Shown one piece after another: positions 47,713-55,507 of a stretch of 64,000 nucleotides of DNA. Each line of letters begins with the position of its first letter. The first letter of the stretch is position 1. Origin of the DNA: Pinisolibacter aquiterrae (GTDB lineage Bacteria; Pseudomonadota; Alphaproteobacteria; Rhizobiales; Ancalomicrobiaceae); the NCBI RefSeq assembly GCF_019160155.1, contig NZ_JAFNIH010000003.1:32528-96527 (forward strand), written 5' to 3'. A program made the translations under genes and the position numbers. The notes below the pieces were generated by a model, which was not told where the DNA came from, did not search any database, and saw only the letters and a program-made list of their open reading frames with translations.

Positions 47713-48578
47713 TCGACCTCGGTCCCGGCGCGCTCGCGACGGCGGCCGATGCCGCCGCCGTCGATGCCGAGATCGCGCCGGCCAAGATCAATCTGGCCCT
47801 GCACGTCACCGGGCGGCGGGCCGACGGCTATCATCTCCTCGATACGCTGGTGACGCACGGCGGCAGCGCCGACCGGGTCTCGGTCCGCCGGCTCGACGCC
47901 GTGGCCCCGGCCGGGGAGCCGCTGCCGATCACCCTGACGATCGTCGGGCCGGCCGCCGCCGGGCTCGAGGCGGACGCCGACAATCTGGTCCTGCGCGCCA
48001 CGCGTCTCCTGGAAGTGGAGGCGCGGCGTATCGGCCGGGCGATCTTCCCCGTCGCGCTCACACTCGAAAAGCACCTGCCGATCGCCTCGGGCATCGGCGG
48101 CGGCTCGTCGGACGCGGCGGCGACGCTGCGGCTGCTCGACCGGGTCTGGGGGCTCGATCTCGGCCGGGCGCGGCTCGCCGAACTCTCGCTGCCGCTCGGC
48201 GCCGATCTGCCGATGTGCGTGTGGGGGGAGCCGCTGCGGGCGCGCGGCATCGGCGAGACGATCGAGATCCTGCCGCCGCTGCCCCGGTTCCGCCTGGTGC
48301 TCGCCAACCCCGGCGTGGCGGTCGCGACCCCGGCGGTATTCCGGGCGCTGACCGTCCGAGACAATCCGCCGATGCCGGAGGTGCCCGCACGCTTCGCCGA
48401 CGTCGCAGCGCTGGTCGATTGGCTCGCCGCCACCCGCAACGATCTCGAGGCGGCGGCGATCACGGTCGCCCCGGCGATCGCCGAGACGCTCGCCGAGATG
48501 CGGTCACGGCCGGGCTGCCTGCTGGCGCGGATGTCGGGGTCGGGCGCGACGTGTTTCGGGGTGTTCGAAGAAAAGTGA
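47709..48578 (+). CDS. ispE: 4-diphosphocytidyl-2-C-methyl-D-erythritol kinase
   Basis: GHMP kinase phosphorylating CDP-methylerythritol in the MEP isoprenoid pathway begun by Dxs. 289 aa. PAKINLALHVTGRRADGYHLL is the family's first motif, LPIASGIGGGSSDAAATLRLL the GHMP ATP-binding loop, and MSGSGATCFGVF the C-terminal GSGAT motif. Starts with GTG at 47709 overlapping the TPR stop (GTGA). Downstream lies a dispersed repeat instead of the polyprenyl synthase that is usually adjacent. Confidence 0.95.
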   Translation: MIDLGPGALATAADAAAVDAEIAPAKINLALHVTGRRADGYHLLDTLVTHGGSADRVSVRRLDAVAPAGEPLPITLTIVGPAAAGLEADADNLVLRATRLLEVEARRIGRAIFPVALTLEKHLPIASGIGGGSSDAAATLRLLDRVWGLDLGRARLAELSLPLGADLPMCVWGEPLRARGIGETIEILPPLPRFRLVLANPGVAVATPAVFRALTVRDNPPMPEVPARFADVAALVDWLAATRNDLEAAAITVAPAIAETLAEMRSRPGCLLARMSGSGATCFGVFEEK

Positions 48579-48598
48579 CCGGCCACGCGACCCCGTAG

Positions 48599-48700
48599 GG
48601 TGCAATAGGCGCAGCCGTATTGCACCGTCGGCGCCGAAGATCGGCCTCGGGCGCCCGTCTCCCTCATGAGCGCGGCCGGTGGAACACGCGTGCCGCGCGT
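48599..48700. repeat. Dispersed repeat (hairpin type), copy A
   Basis: Begins with a hairpin GGTGCAATA (48599-48607)/TATTGCACC (48618-48626). Shares ordered blocks with copy B at 49228-49331: TGCAAT, GGCGCA, CGTAT, CCGTCGGCGCCG, TCGGGCGCC, CTCCCTCA, CGCGTG, TGCCGCGCGT. Same orientation as copy B; together they bracket the 104-aa membrane protein gene. Confidence 0.8.
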
Positions 48701-48746
48701 CCCGCCCCTTACGCCGTCGTCGACGCGGAGGAGGCGGCCTGCGGGG

Positions 48747-49061
48747 TCATTCCCGCGTCGGGAGGAACTTCATGATCTGAAAGCCGACCCCGACGAGCGC
48801 CGCCAGCGTTCCCACGAGCGAACGGGTGAACGCGTAGCGCAGAACGTCGACCGTGATCGCCGGCTCGCCCTGATGCGTTCCCAAGGCCGCGAAGAGGATC
48901 GAGCAGCCGCCGACGACGAGATACGTGTAACGAACCCAGAAGTCGGCCCGTTCGACCGTTCCGCATTCGTCGGTCAGGATTCGTCCGAGGTGAGCATGGA
49001 GGACGGCCAAGGGGACGACGGCGACCAAGATCGCGATCGCCAGTTCCGTCAGGAATATCAT
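48747..49061 (-). CDS. Small membrane protein, function unknown (104 aa)
   Basis: Three hydrophobic helices: LTELAIAILVAVVPLAVLHA near the N-terminus, YTYLVVGGCSILFAALG in the middle and SLVGTLAALVGVGFQIMKF at the end, with an acidic/aromatic loop TDECGTVERADFWVR after the first. Integral inner-membrane protein of unrecognised family. Start at 49061 (MIFLTELA); the longer upstream frame runs through repeat copy B and is not credible. It sits alone between two repeat copies in the ispE/polyprenyl-synthase junction. Confidence 0.7.
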   Translation of the reverse strand: MIFLTELAIAILVAVVPLAVLHAHLGRILTDECGTVERADFWVRYTYLVVGGCSILFAALGTHQGEPAITVDVLRYAFTRSLVGTLAALVGVGFQIMKFLPTRE

Positions 49062-49387
49062 GCTCGCCCCCGGCTTCGGCCCTCTCTCGGGAGAGGGATG
49101 GTGCGCTCGCATTTTAGGAGAGCGCTCCACCAGCCGCAATCGAAGGTCTTCTCTTTGGAGACGGAACTTCCCGCTTTGGTTGACAGGCCGTTCTCGTCGA
49201 CCGGCCCCGACCTCGTCAGGCCCCGGAGGATGCAATGGCGCAAAAGCGTATCGCGCCGTCGGCGCCGGGCCCCCGTCGGGCGCCTACTCCCTCACGGACG
49301 CCGCCTGTGGACTGCGCGTGCTGCCGCGCGTTCCACCCTGCGGCGACGGCGGGACCCACCCGAAGCGCGCCCCCGCCCGTCTTTCGC
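49062..49387. other. Intergenic region containing repeat copy B
   Basis: 326 nt between the start of the 104-aa membrane protein and the polyprenyl synthase stop. Apart from the repeat at 49228-49331 and the short promoter space next to the membrane protein gene, I see nothing that supports a gene. Confidence 0.6.
49228..49331. repeat. Dispersed repeat, copy B
   Basis: Direct repeat of 48599-48700, offset by 631 bp measured between the shared CCGTCGGCGCCG blocks (48625 and 49256). The initial hairpin is less perfect than in copy A (TGCAATGGCGCA...GCGTATCGCGCC). Confidence 0.78.
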
Positions 49388-50416
49388 TCAGTGCACCCGG
49401 CTGATGCAGAAATCGACCACTTCGACGAGGGCGCGCTTGTGCGGCCCGTCCTTGAAGGGGGCGAGCGCGTCCTTGGCCATGGCGCCGTAGTGGCGGGCGC
49501 GCTCGACCGTGGTGGCGATGGCGTCGTGCTTCTTCAGGAGCTCGGTCGCGGTGGCGAGGTCGCCGTCGACGGCGCCGCCGTCCTGAAGGCAGCGCTTCCA
49601 AAAGGCACGGTCTTCATCCGACCCACGGCGATAGGCGAGCACCACGGGGAGCGTGATCTTGCCCTCGCGGAAGTCGTCGCCGACGTTCTTGCCGAGTTGG
49701 GCGGAGGAGCCGCCGTAGTCGAGGGCGTCGTCGACCAGTTGGAAGGCGAGGCCGAGATTGGTGCCGTAGGAGCGGAAGGCGGCTTCCGCGTCGCGGCCCG
49801 ATCCGGCGACGACCGGACCGACCTCGGCCGCGGCCGAGAACAGCGCGGCGGTCTTGGCGCGGATGACGGCGAGATATTCGTCCTCGGTGGTCGCCATGTT
49901 CTTGGCGGCGGCGAGCTGCATCACCTCGCCCTCGGCGATGATCGAGGCGGCGTCGGAGAGGATGCCGAGCGCCTGCATCGACCCGACCTCGACCATGACG
50001 CGGAAGGCCTGGCCGAGCAGATAGTCGCCGACCAGCACGCTCGCCTGATTGCCCCACAGTTTGCGGGCGGCGAGCTTGCCGCGACGCATGTCGCTCTCGT
50101 CGACGACGTCGTCGTGCAGCAGCGTCGCGGTGTGCATGAACTCGACCGCCATGGCGAGCTTGACGTGGCCGTCGCCCTGGTAGCCGCACATCTGGGCGGC
50201 GGCGAGCGTCAGCATCGGCCTGAGGCGTTTGCCGCCGGAGGAGATCAGGTGATTGGCGACCTCGGGGATCATGGTGACGTCGGAACCGGCCTTGGACAGG
50301 ATCAGCGCGTTGACGCGGTCCATGTCGGCGGCGACGAGCGCGACCAGAGGCTCGACGGAGGCCTCCGGCCGCTTCTTGTTGTCCTCGAGAGAAACCACGA
50401 CGCCCACTTCGGCCAC
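49388..50416 (-). CDS. Trans-polyprenyl diphosphate synthase (octaprenyl/decaprenyl type)
   Basis: Elongates farnesyl diphosphate with isopentenyl diphosphate to the long polyprenyl chain of ubiquinone. 342 aa. First Asp-rich motif LLHDDVVDESDMRRG and second FQLVDDALDYGG are both intact; also SSGGKRLRPMLTLAA. Start is GTG at 50416 after AAGGGA. Divergent from the DUF2007/methyltransferase pair, an arrangement conserved in Rhizobiales. Chain length cannot be read; ubiquinone-10 synthesis (decaprenyl) is common in the group. Confidence 0.93.
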   Translation of the reverse strand: MAEVGVVVSLEDNKKRPEASVEPLVALVAADMDRVNALILSKAGSDVTMIPEVANHLISSGGKRLRPMLTLAAAQMCGYQGDGHVKLAMAVEFMHTATLLHDDVVDESDMRRGKLAARKLWGNQASVLVGDYLLGQAFRVMVEVGSMQALGILSDAASIIAEGEVMQLAAAKNMATTEDEYLAVIRAKTAALFSAAAEVGPVVAGSGRDAEAAFRSYGTNLGLAFQLVDDALDYGGSSAQLGKNVGDDFREGKITLPVVLAYRRGSDEDRAFWKRCLQDGGAVDGDLATATELLKKHDAIATTVERARHYGAMAKDALAPFKDGPHKRALVEVVDFCISRVH

Positions 50417-50681
50417 TCCCTTCGCCCGGATCCACGATCCTCACCCCGACGGGGCGCGATACCATTCCGGGCGGGCGGCGTCGATACCAGAAGGCAAGCC
50501 GCACCCGTTTCGTTCATCGCCGATCGACGAAAGACGACCCGGCGAGGCTCGGGGCGAGCATAGGCAACCACCCCGCCGACGACAAGCAGGTGAAAACGCC
50601 GAGGGTTTCCACGCTCTCCACCATGGACAAGGCGCGCCCGCGCGCCTAGGTCTCGCCGAGAGGCGAGAAGAGCGAGGCGAC

Positions 50682-50912
50682 ATGCGCGAAATCATCCGCT
50701 GCAACGATCCGGTGCTGATTTCCGCCGTCGAGGCCCTGCTCGGCGGGGCGGGCATCGCGGTGCTGGTACTCGACGGGCACATGTCGGTGCTGGAAGGGGC
50801 GATCGGCGCCTTCCCGCGCCGCCTCCTGGTCGCGAACGACGACGAGGCGCAGGCGCGGCGCGTGATCGTCGAGGCCGGTCTCGGTGGCGAATTGCGGGAC
50901 GCGAAACCGTGA
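50682..50912 (+). CDS. DUF2007 domain protein
   Basis: 76 aa. REIIRCNDPVLISAVEALLG and the GIAVLVLDGHMSVLEGAIGAFP segment match the DUF2007 (putative signal-transducing, P-II-like fold) family. Soluble. Its TGA overlaps the methyltransferase GTG (GTGA at 50909), so the two are translationally coupled, as commonly seen in Rhizobiales next to a divergent polyprenyl synthase. Function unknown. Confidence 0.9.
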   Translation: MREIIRCNDPVLISAVEALLGGAGIAVLVLDGHMSVLEGAIGAFPRRLLVANDDEAQARRVIVEAGLGGELRDAKP

Positions 50913-51697
50913 CGACGGCGCCCGCCGAGGCGGCGACCACGATCGACCGTTTCCTCGACGGGCGGGTGACGATCGAGCAGCCGGCGAAGGGCCGCCATCG
51001 CGCCGGGCTCGACGCGGTGTTGCTCGCCGCCCTGGTGCCGGCGGCGGCGCGCGGACGCCTCGTCGATCTCGGCGCCGGGGTCGGCACGGCGGGGTTCTGC
51101 GCGGCGGCGCGGGTTCCCGGCATCGACGTGGTGCTGGCGGAACGCGACGAGACGGCGCTGCGTCTGGCCGAGGCCAATGCGCGGCGATCGGAGAACGCGG
51201 CATTCGGCGCCCGGGTCGGCGTCGTCGCGGTCGATCTCCTGCGGCGCGGCGCGGCGCGCGACGCGGCCCTGCCGCGCGAGAGCTTCGATCACGCGATCGT
51301 CAATCCGCCCTTCTTCGCGGCCGACGAGGTGCGCGCCTCGCCGTCGGGCGCGCGCGCCCGGGCTCATGTCTTCGCCGAGGGTGACCTCGACGCCTGGATG
51401 CGGGTCGCGGCCTCGGTGCTCGCGCCGCGCGGGCGTCTGGCGATGATCTTCAAGGGCGACGGGCTCGCCGAGGTGCTCGCCGCGCTCGACCGGCGATTCG
51501 GCGCGGTGACGATCCGTCCGGTGCATCCGCGCGCCGAGGCGCCGGCCCATCGGCTGCTGGTGACGGCGATCAAGGGCTCGCGGGCGCGTCCGGCGATCCT
51601 GCCCGGTCTGGTGCTGCATCCGCCCGGTTCGGACCTCTATCTCGAGGTGGCCGAGGCGGTTCTGCGCGGCCGGGCCACCCTCGCCGGCGATCCGTGA
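50909..51697 (+). CDS. TrmN6-like tRNA/DNA adenine-N6 methyltransferase
   Basis: Class I SAM methyltransferase of the YfiC/TrmN6 group (tRNA1Val A37 N6 methylation in E. coli). SAM loop LVDLGAGVGTAGFCAA, then motif IV NPPFFAADEVRASP (the NPPFF form of N6-adenine methyltransferases), with RHRAGLDAVLLAALVP near the N-terminus as in the family. 262 aa. GTG start overlaps the DUF2007 stop. RNA substrate is the family expectation, not shown by the sequence. Confidence 0.9.
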   Translation: MTTAPAEAATTIDRFLDGRVTIEQPAKGRHRAGLDAVLLAALVPAAARGRLVDLGAGVGTAGFCAAARVPGIDVVLAERDETALRLAEANARRSENAAFGARVGVVAVDLLRRGAARDAALPRESFDHAIVNPPFFAADEVRASPSGARARAHVFAEGDLDAWMRVAASVLAPRGRLAMIFKGDGLAEVLAALDRRFGAVTIRPVHPRAEAPAHRLLVTAIKGSRARPAILPGLVLHPPGSDLYLEVAEAVLRGRATLAGDP

Positions 51698-51828
51698 CGG
51701 CGCCGGGATCGGGATCCGAGACGCGCGTCTTCGCGGCGCCGCCACGGGTTTGTCACGATCCCGCGCTTCGACTAGGCTTTCATCCGAGCATCGGCCGTCG
51801 TTCGCACGACGGCGCCAGGAGACCGATC

Positions 51829-52182
51829 ATGCGCCATTCCGCCCCCCTCGCCGCCCTCGTCCTCGTCCTTCTCGCCGCGCCGGCGTCGGCCGGCGGCACC
51901 TACGAGGGCGCCTCGTCGGTCGCGGGCGGCCGCGATCCGGTCTGCGCCGGGGTGACGCAGATGCGCGCCGTGGTTTCGGGCTCTGAGATCCAGTTGATCG
52001 GCGCGGTCTACGAGGGAGCCGGCGAGGTCGGCACCGGAACCGTCAAGTCGGACGGGTCCTTCACGGCGGTCAAACCCACCTCGAAGGGCAACGTCACCTT
52101 CTCCGGACGCGTCACCGACCATGCGGTGACCGCTCAGTGGAAGGGTCCGGACTGTTACGGAGCCATCGATCTCCAGAAATGA
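51829..52182 (+). CDS. Small secreted hypothetical protein (117 aa)
   Basis: Signal peptide about residues 1-21 (APLAALVLVLLAAPASA before GGTYEG). The mature part is glycine-rich and beta-like, with two cysteines (DPVCAGV and GPDCYGA) probably disulfide-bonded. ATG 51829 follows CAGGAGA. Unrecognised family; similar short periplasmic beta proteins are common in Hyphomicrobiales. Followed by a strong hairpin terminator. Confidence 0.75.
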   Translation: MRHSAPLAALVLVLLAAPASAGGTYEGASSVAGGRDPVCAGVTQMRAVVSGSEIQLIGAVYEGAGEVGTGTVKSDGSFTAVKPTSKGNVTFSGRVTDHAVTAQWKGPDCYGAIDLQK

Positions 52183-52213
52183 CCGCGCGTTCCTCGCGAC
52201 TGCGAATTTTCAC

Positions 52214-52252
52214 CGAAAACTCCGATTTTTCGCCCGAAAATCGGAGTTTTCG
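52214..52252 (+). terminator. Long hairpin terminator
   Basis: A 16-bp perfect stem, CGAAAACTCCGATTTT (52214-52229) with AAAATCGGAGTTTTCG (52237-52252), 7-nt loop. The A/T ends make it usable as an intrinsic terminator in both directions; it ends the small secreted protein gene. Confidence 0.8.
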
Positions 52253-52426
52253 TTCTATTTGGCCGCTGAATTTGTGAAACTCTTCTCGTTTCGGGCCAAT
52301 TGCCCATGTCTCGAGCGCAGTTCTCCCCTGCGGGTCGCGTGCTTCTCGTGGCGCCGGGGTGGCGTAGGGGGTACGGATCACGAGACCGACCGCCCCGGTC
52401 GGCCCGCCCGAAAAGAAGGCTCGACC

Positions 52427-53542
52427 ATGAAGACCCGCCTCATCCTCGCTTCGCTCGCTCTGGCTCTCGCCTGCGGCACCGCTCAGGCCCAGATCAAGAT
52501 CGGCGTCGCCGGTCCGATGACGGGTGCGCTCGCCGTCTACGGCCAGCAGATGAAGAACGGCGCCGAAATGGCTGTCGCCGACATCGACGCCAAGGGCGGC
52601 GTCCTCGGTCAGCAGTTGAAGCTGATCGTCGCGGACGATCAGGCCGACCCGAAGCAGGGCGTCTCGGTGGCCAACAAGCTGGCCGGCGACGGCGTCAAGT
52701 TCGTGGCGGGCCATCTGAACTCCGGCGTGTCGATCGCGGCTTCCGACGTCTATGCCGAGAACGGCATCCTCGAGATCTCGCCCTCGACCACCAATCCGAA
52801 CTTCACCGACCGCAAGCTCACCAACGTCTTCCGCACCTGCGGCCGCGACGACCAGCAGGGCAAGGTCGCCGGCGCCTATCTCGCCAAGGCCTATGCCGGC
52901 AAGAACGTCGCGGTGATCGACGACAAGACCACCTACGGGCGCGGCCTCGCCGAGGAGACCCGCAAGGAGCTGGCGGCGCACGGGATGAAGGCGGTGCTGT
53001 CGGAATCGATCAACGGCGGCGAGAAGGACTTCGGCGCGCTGGTCTCCAAGATCAAGGCGGCCCAGGCCGACGTGGTCTATTTCGGCGGCACCCACGCCGA
53101 TGCCGGCCTGATCATCCGCCAGATGCGCGACCAGGGCGTCAAGGCGCCGCTGATGGGCGGCGACGGCATCAATTCCGGTGAGCTCGCTGCGATCGCCGGC
53201 GAGGGCTCGATCGACGGCACGCTGATGACCTTCAGCCCCGATCCGCGCAAGATCCCGGGATCGGCCGAGGTGGTCGCCCGCTTCCGCGCCAAGTCGATCG
53301 AGCCGGAGGCCTTCACCCTCTATACCTACGCCGCCGTCGAAGTGTGGGCGCAGGCCGCCGAGGAAGCGAAGTCGACCGACACCGCCAAGGTCGCCAAGGT
53401 GATCCATTCCGGCCGGCCCTTCACCACCGTGGTCGGCACCCTCTCCTATGACGCCAAGGGCGACATCACCACGCCGGCCTATGTCGTCTATCGCTGGAAG
53501 AAGGGCGCCGACGGCAAGATCGACTACGCCGAAGTCGAGTGA
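52427..53542 (+). CDS. Branched-chain amino-acid-type ABC transporter substrate-binding protein (orphan)
   Basis: Periplasmic solute receptor, 371 aa. Signal peptide MKTRLILASLALALACGTAQ (cleavage near QAQ), then IKIGVAGPMTGALAVYGQQM and the Leu/Ile/Val-binding-protein pattern LIVADDQADPKQGVSVANKL, VDVVYFGGTHADAGLIIRQM. No LivH/LivM permease or LivG/LivF ATPase lies in the window, so it must share a transporter encoded elsewhere or act as a sensor. Ends with its own terminator. Ligand class by homology only. Confidence 0.9.
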   Translation: MKTRLILASLALALACGTAQAQIKIGVAGPMTGALAVYGQQMKNGAEMAVADIDAKGGVLGQQLKLIVADDQADPKQGVSVANKLAGDGVKFVAGHLNSGVSIAASDVYAENGILEISPSTTNPNFTDRKLTNVFRTCGRDDQQGKVAGAYLAKAYAGKNVAVIDDKTTYGRGLAEETRKELAAHGMKAVLSESINGGEKDFGALVSKIKAAQADVVYFGGTHADAGLIIRQMRDQGVKAPLMGGDGINSGELAAIAGEGSIDGTLMTFSPDPRKIPGSAEVVARFRAKSIEPEAFTLYTYAAVEVWAQAAEEAKSTDTAKVAKVIHSGRPFTTVVGTLSYDAKGDITTPAYVVYRWKKGADGKIDYAEVE

Positions 53543-53595
53543 GCCGCGCGCGAGCGGCCGATCCTTCCGCCCCTCGCGGGCGGCCCGTCTCGGAG

Positions 53596-53629
53596 GGGCG
53601 CGTCGATTCTCGGCGCGCCCTTCTTGCTC
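53596..53629 (+). terminator. Terminator after the substrate-binding protein gene
   Basis: GGGCGCG (53596-53602) and CGCGCCC (53614-53620) pair perfectly across an 11-nt loop, followed by TTCTTGCTC. Confidence 0.7.
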
Positions 53630-53646
53630 TTGCACATTATTCGCAA
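53630..53646. promoter_or_regulatory. Candidate metalloregulator box upstream of the ZIP transporter
   Basis: TTGC-AC-AT-T-AT-TC-GCAA: a 17-bp interrupted palindrome (arms TTGC/GCAA, AT/AT) 85 nt before the ZIP start in a short AT-rich patch. The layout resembles Fur/Mur/Zur-family boxes. Which metal and regulator is not decidable by eye. Confidence 0.5.
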
Positions 53647-53731
53647 TAAGATCCAGTCGACGCCGACAGAGGGGATCCGACGCGCTCTCGCGCTCCCCGG
53701 CCGGACGTCGATGGACGAGGAGTTGCGGATC

Positions 53732-54664
53732 ATGTCGATGGAGAGCCTCGCGCAGGGAGCCGGCTGGGTGGAGACGATGGGGCGGCACGTCCGCGCGCAT
53801 CGGATCGCCGCCGTCGGGCTCGGCCTGTCGCTGGCGGCGGTGATCGCGCTCCTCCTCGGCAGTCTCTTCGAACTGGCGGTGGGCGGCGCCTCGGACGGAT
53901 TGAAGTTCGGCTTCGTCGGCGGTCTCGCCGGGTTCGCGGCGACCGGCCTCGGCGCCCTGCCGGCGCTGGCGATGCGGACCATGCCGCAGAAGCTCTCCGA
54001 CGTGCTGCTCGGCGGAGCGGCCGGCATGATGTTGGCGGCGAGCGCCTTTTCGCTGATCCTGCCGGGCCTCGCGGCCGGCGAGCAACTCGCCGGCAGCCGC
54101 TCGCTCGCCGCGCTGATCGTGGTGGCGGGCATGGGGCTCGGCGTCCTGCTGATGCTCGGTCTCGACGAATTCACGCCGCACGAGCACGAGACGATCGGCG
54201 TGCAGGGGCCCGGCAGCGAGCGGGTCGGACGGATCTGGCTGTTCGTCTTCGCCATCGCGCTGCACAACCTGCCGGAGGGCATGGCGATCGGCGTCGGCTT
54301 CTCCCACGCCGACATGAGCGTCGGTCTGCCGCTGACCACCGCGATCGCGCTCCAGGACATGCCGGAGGGTCTGGCCGTGGCGCTGGCGCTGCGCGGGGGC
54401 GGCTATTCGGCGCCCTATGCCGTCGCCATGGCGGTGGCGACCGGCCTGATGGAACCGCTCGGCGCGGTGCTGGGCGTCGGCCTCTCCGGCGGACTGGCGA
54501 TCGCCTATCCGATCGGGCTCGGGCTGGCGGCGGGGGCGATGCTGTTCGTCGTCAGCCACGAGGTCATCCCCGAGACCCATCGCAACGGTCACCAGACCCC
54601 TGCGACGATCGGGCTCATGGCCGGTTTCGCCCTGATGATGGTGCTCGACACCACGTTGGGATGA
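53732..54664 (+). CDS. ZIP family divalent metal transporter
   Basis: Inner-membrane metal transporter, 310 aa, about eight helices. The metal-site helices are visible: FAIALHNLPEGMAIGVGFSH (HNLPEG) and IALQDMPEGLAVALALRG (second site, DMPEG), plus FVVSHEVIPETH. N-terminal ~40 residues are soluble before the first helix. Start taken at 53732, 10 nt after GAGGAG; ATG 53711 and 53738 are alternatives. Zinc, iron or manganese are all possible. Followed 81 nt later by dps. Confidence 0.9.
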   Translation: MSMESLAQGAGWVETMGRHVRAHRIAAVGLGLSLAAVIALLLGSLFELAVGGASDGLKFGFVGGLAGFAATGLGALPALAMRTMPQKLSDVLLGGAAGMMLAASAFSLILPGLAAGEQLAGSRSLAALIVVAGMGLGVLLMLGLDEFTPHEHETIGVQGPGSERVGRIWLFVFAIALHNLPEGMAIGVGFSHADMSVGLPLTTAIALQDMPEGLAVALALRGGGYSAPYAVAMAVATGLMEPLGAVLGVGLSGGLAIAYPIGLGLAAGAMLFVVSHEVIPETHRNGHQTPATIGLMAGFALMMVLDTTLG

Positions 54665-54745
54665 CGGCCCGGCCCCGCGCGCCCATCGCACTTCGACCAA
54701 CCCCACCAACCCGACCCCCACCAACCCGAACCCAGGAGACGCATG

Positions 54746-55228
54746 ATGAACGCCGTTCCCAAGATCAACATCGGCATCGACGAGGCCACCCGCGCCAAGA
54801 TCGCCGACGGCCTGTCGGCGCTGCTCGCCGACAGCTACACGCTCTACTTGATGACCCACAACTTCCACTGGAACGTGAAGGGTCCGATGTTCAACACGCT
54901 GCACCTGATGTTCATGGGGCAGTACACCGAACAGTGGAACGCGCTCGATCTCATCGCCGAGCGGATCCGCGCGCTCGGCTTCCCGGCGCCGGGCACCTAC
55001 AAGGAGTTCGTCGCGCGCGCCTCGATCAAGGAGGTCGAGGGCGTGCCCAAGGCGACCGACATGATCCGCCACCTCGTCGAGGCCCAGGAGGCGACGGCGC
55101 GCACGGCGCGGGCGTTGTTCCCGGTGGTGGAAGAGGCCAACGACCAGCCGACCGCCGACCTCCTGACCCAGCGTCTCGACGTCCACGAGAAGACCGCGTG
55201 GATGCTGCGGAGCCTGCTCGAGGAGTGA
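54746..55228 (+). CDS. dps: DNA-protecting ferritin-like protein Dps
   Basis: Dodecameric mini-ferritin that oxidises and stores iron and shields DNA from peroxide. 160 aa. The ferroxidase site residues are visible: LMTHNFHWNVKGPMFNTLHL (the HxxxH/His-Trp part), then MGQYTEQWNALDLIAERIRA (Asp and Glu ligands). AGGAG lies 7 nt before ATG 54746; ATG 54743 is also possible. It follows the ZIP gene, so iron or manganese import and storage may be coregulated. A strong terminator follows. Confidence 0.93.
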   Translation: MNAVPKINIGIDEATRAKIADGLSALLADSYTLYLMTHNFHWNVKGPMFNTLHLMFMGQYTEQWNALDLIAERIRALGFPAPGTYKEFVARASIKEVEGVPKATDMIRHLVEAQEATARTARALFPVVEEANDQPTADLLTQRLDVHEKTAWMLRSLLEE

Positions 55229-55268
55229 GGCCGGCGCGGGTCGCAGCCTCGGCCGCGCCCGGACATCG

Positions 55269-55302
55269 AAAAGGCCCGTCGGAGCGATCCGGCGGGCCTT
55301 TT
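55269..55302 (+). terminator. dps terminator
   Basis: AAAAGGCCCG (55269-55278) pairs with CGGGCCTTTT (55293-55302); the loop has an extra CGGA/TCCG pairing. Classic stem with flanking A and U tracts, active in both directions. Confidence 0.92.
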
Positions 55303-55332
55303 GGTTTCGTGGCGCGCGAACCGCACCCGACG

Positions 55333-55490
55333 CTTCATGGTGAGGCGCGAGGCCGCCGGCCGAGCCTCGAACCAGGAGCGAAGGCACGGGCGACGGTGCC
55401 GCGAGTACCCAGACCCCGCGCGTCGGGCGCCCTGCCCCGGCTTCGCACCTCACGAGGCCCGGCGGAGCCGGGCGCCTCAGGGTGTAGCCC
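55333..55490. repeat. Dispersed alphaproteobacterial repeat region between dps and glyS
   Basis: Begins CTTCATGGTGAGGCGCGAGG with GCCTCGAACC as its symmetrical partner, then, after a GC-rich stretch, GCACCTCACGAGGC with GCCTCAGGGTG (hairpin arms GAGGC 55454-55458 and GCCTC 55474-55478). The CATGGTGAGG...GCCTCGAACCA style is typical of repeats scattered in Rhizobiales genomes. Single copy in this window. Confidence 0.55.
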
Positions 55491-55507
55491 CCACGAGGCT
55501 CTCGCGC

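Noticed and set aside
54697..54733. CCAACCC tandem repeats before dps
   Set aside because: Three loose copies of a 7-mer in a C-rich leader; most likely low-complexity sequence without recognised function.
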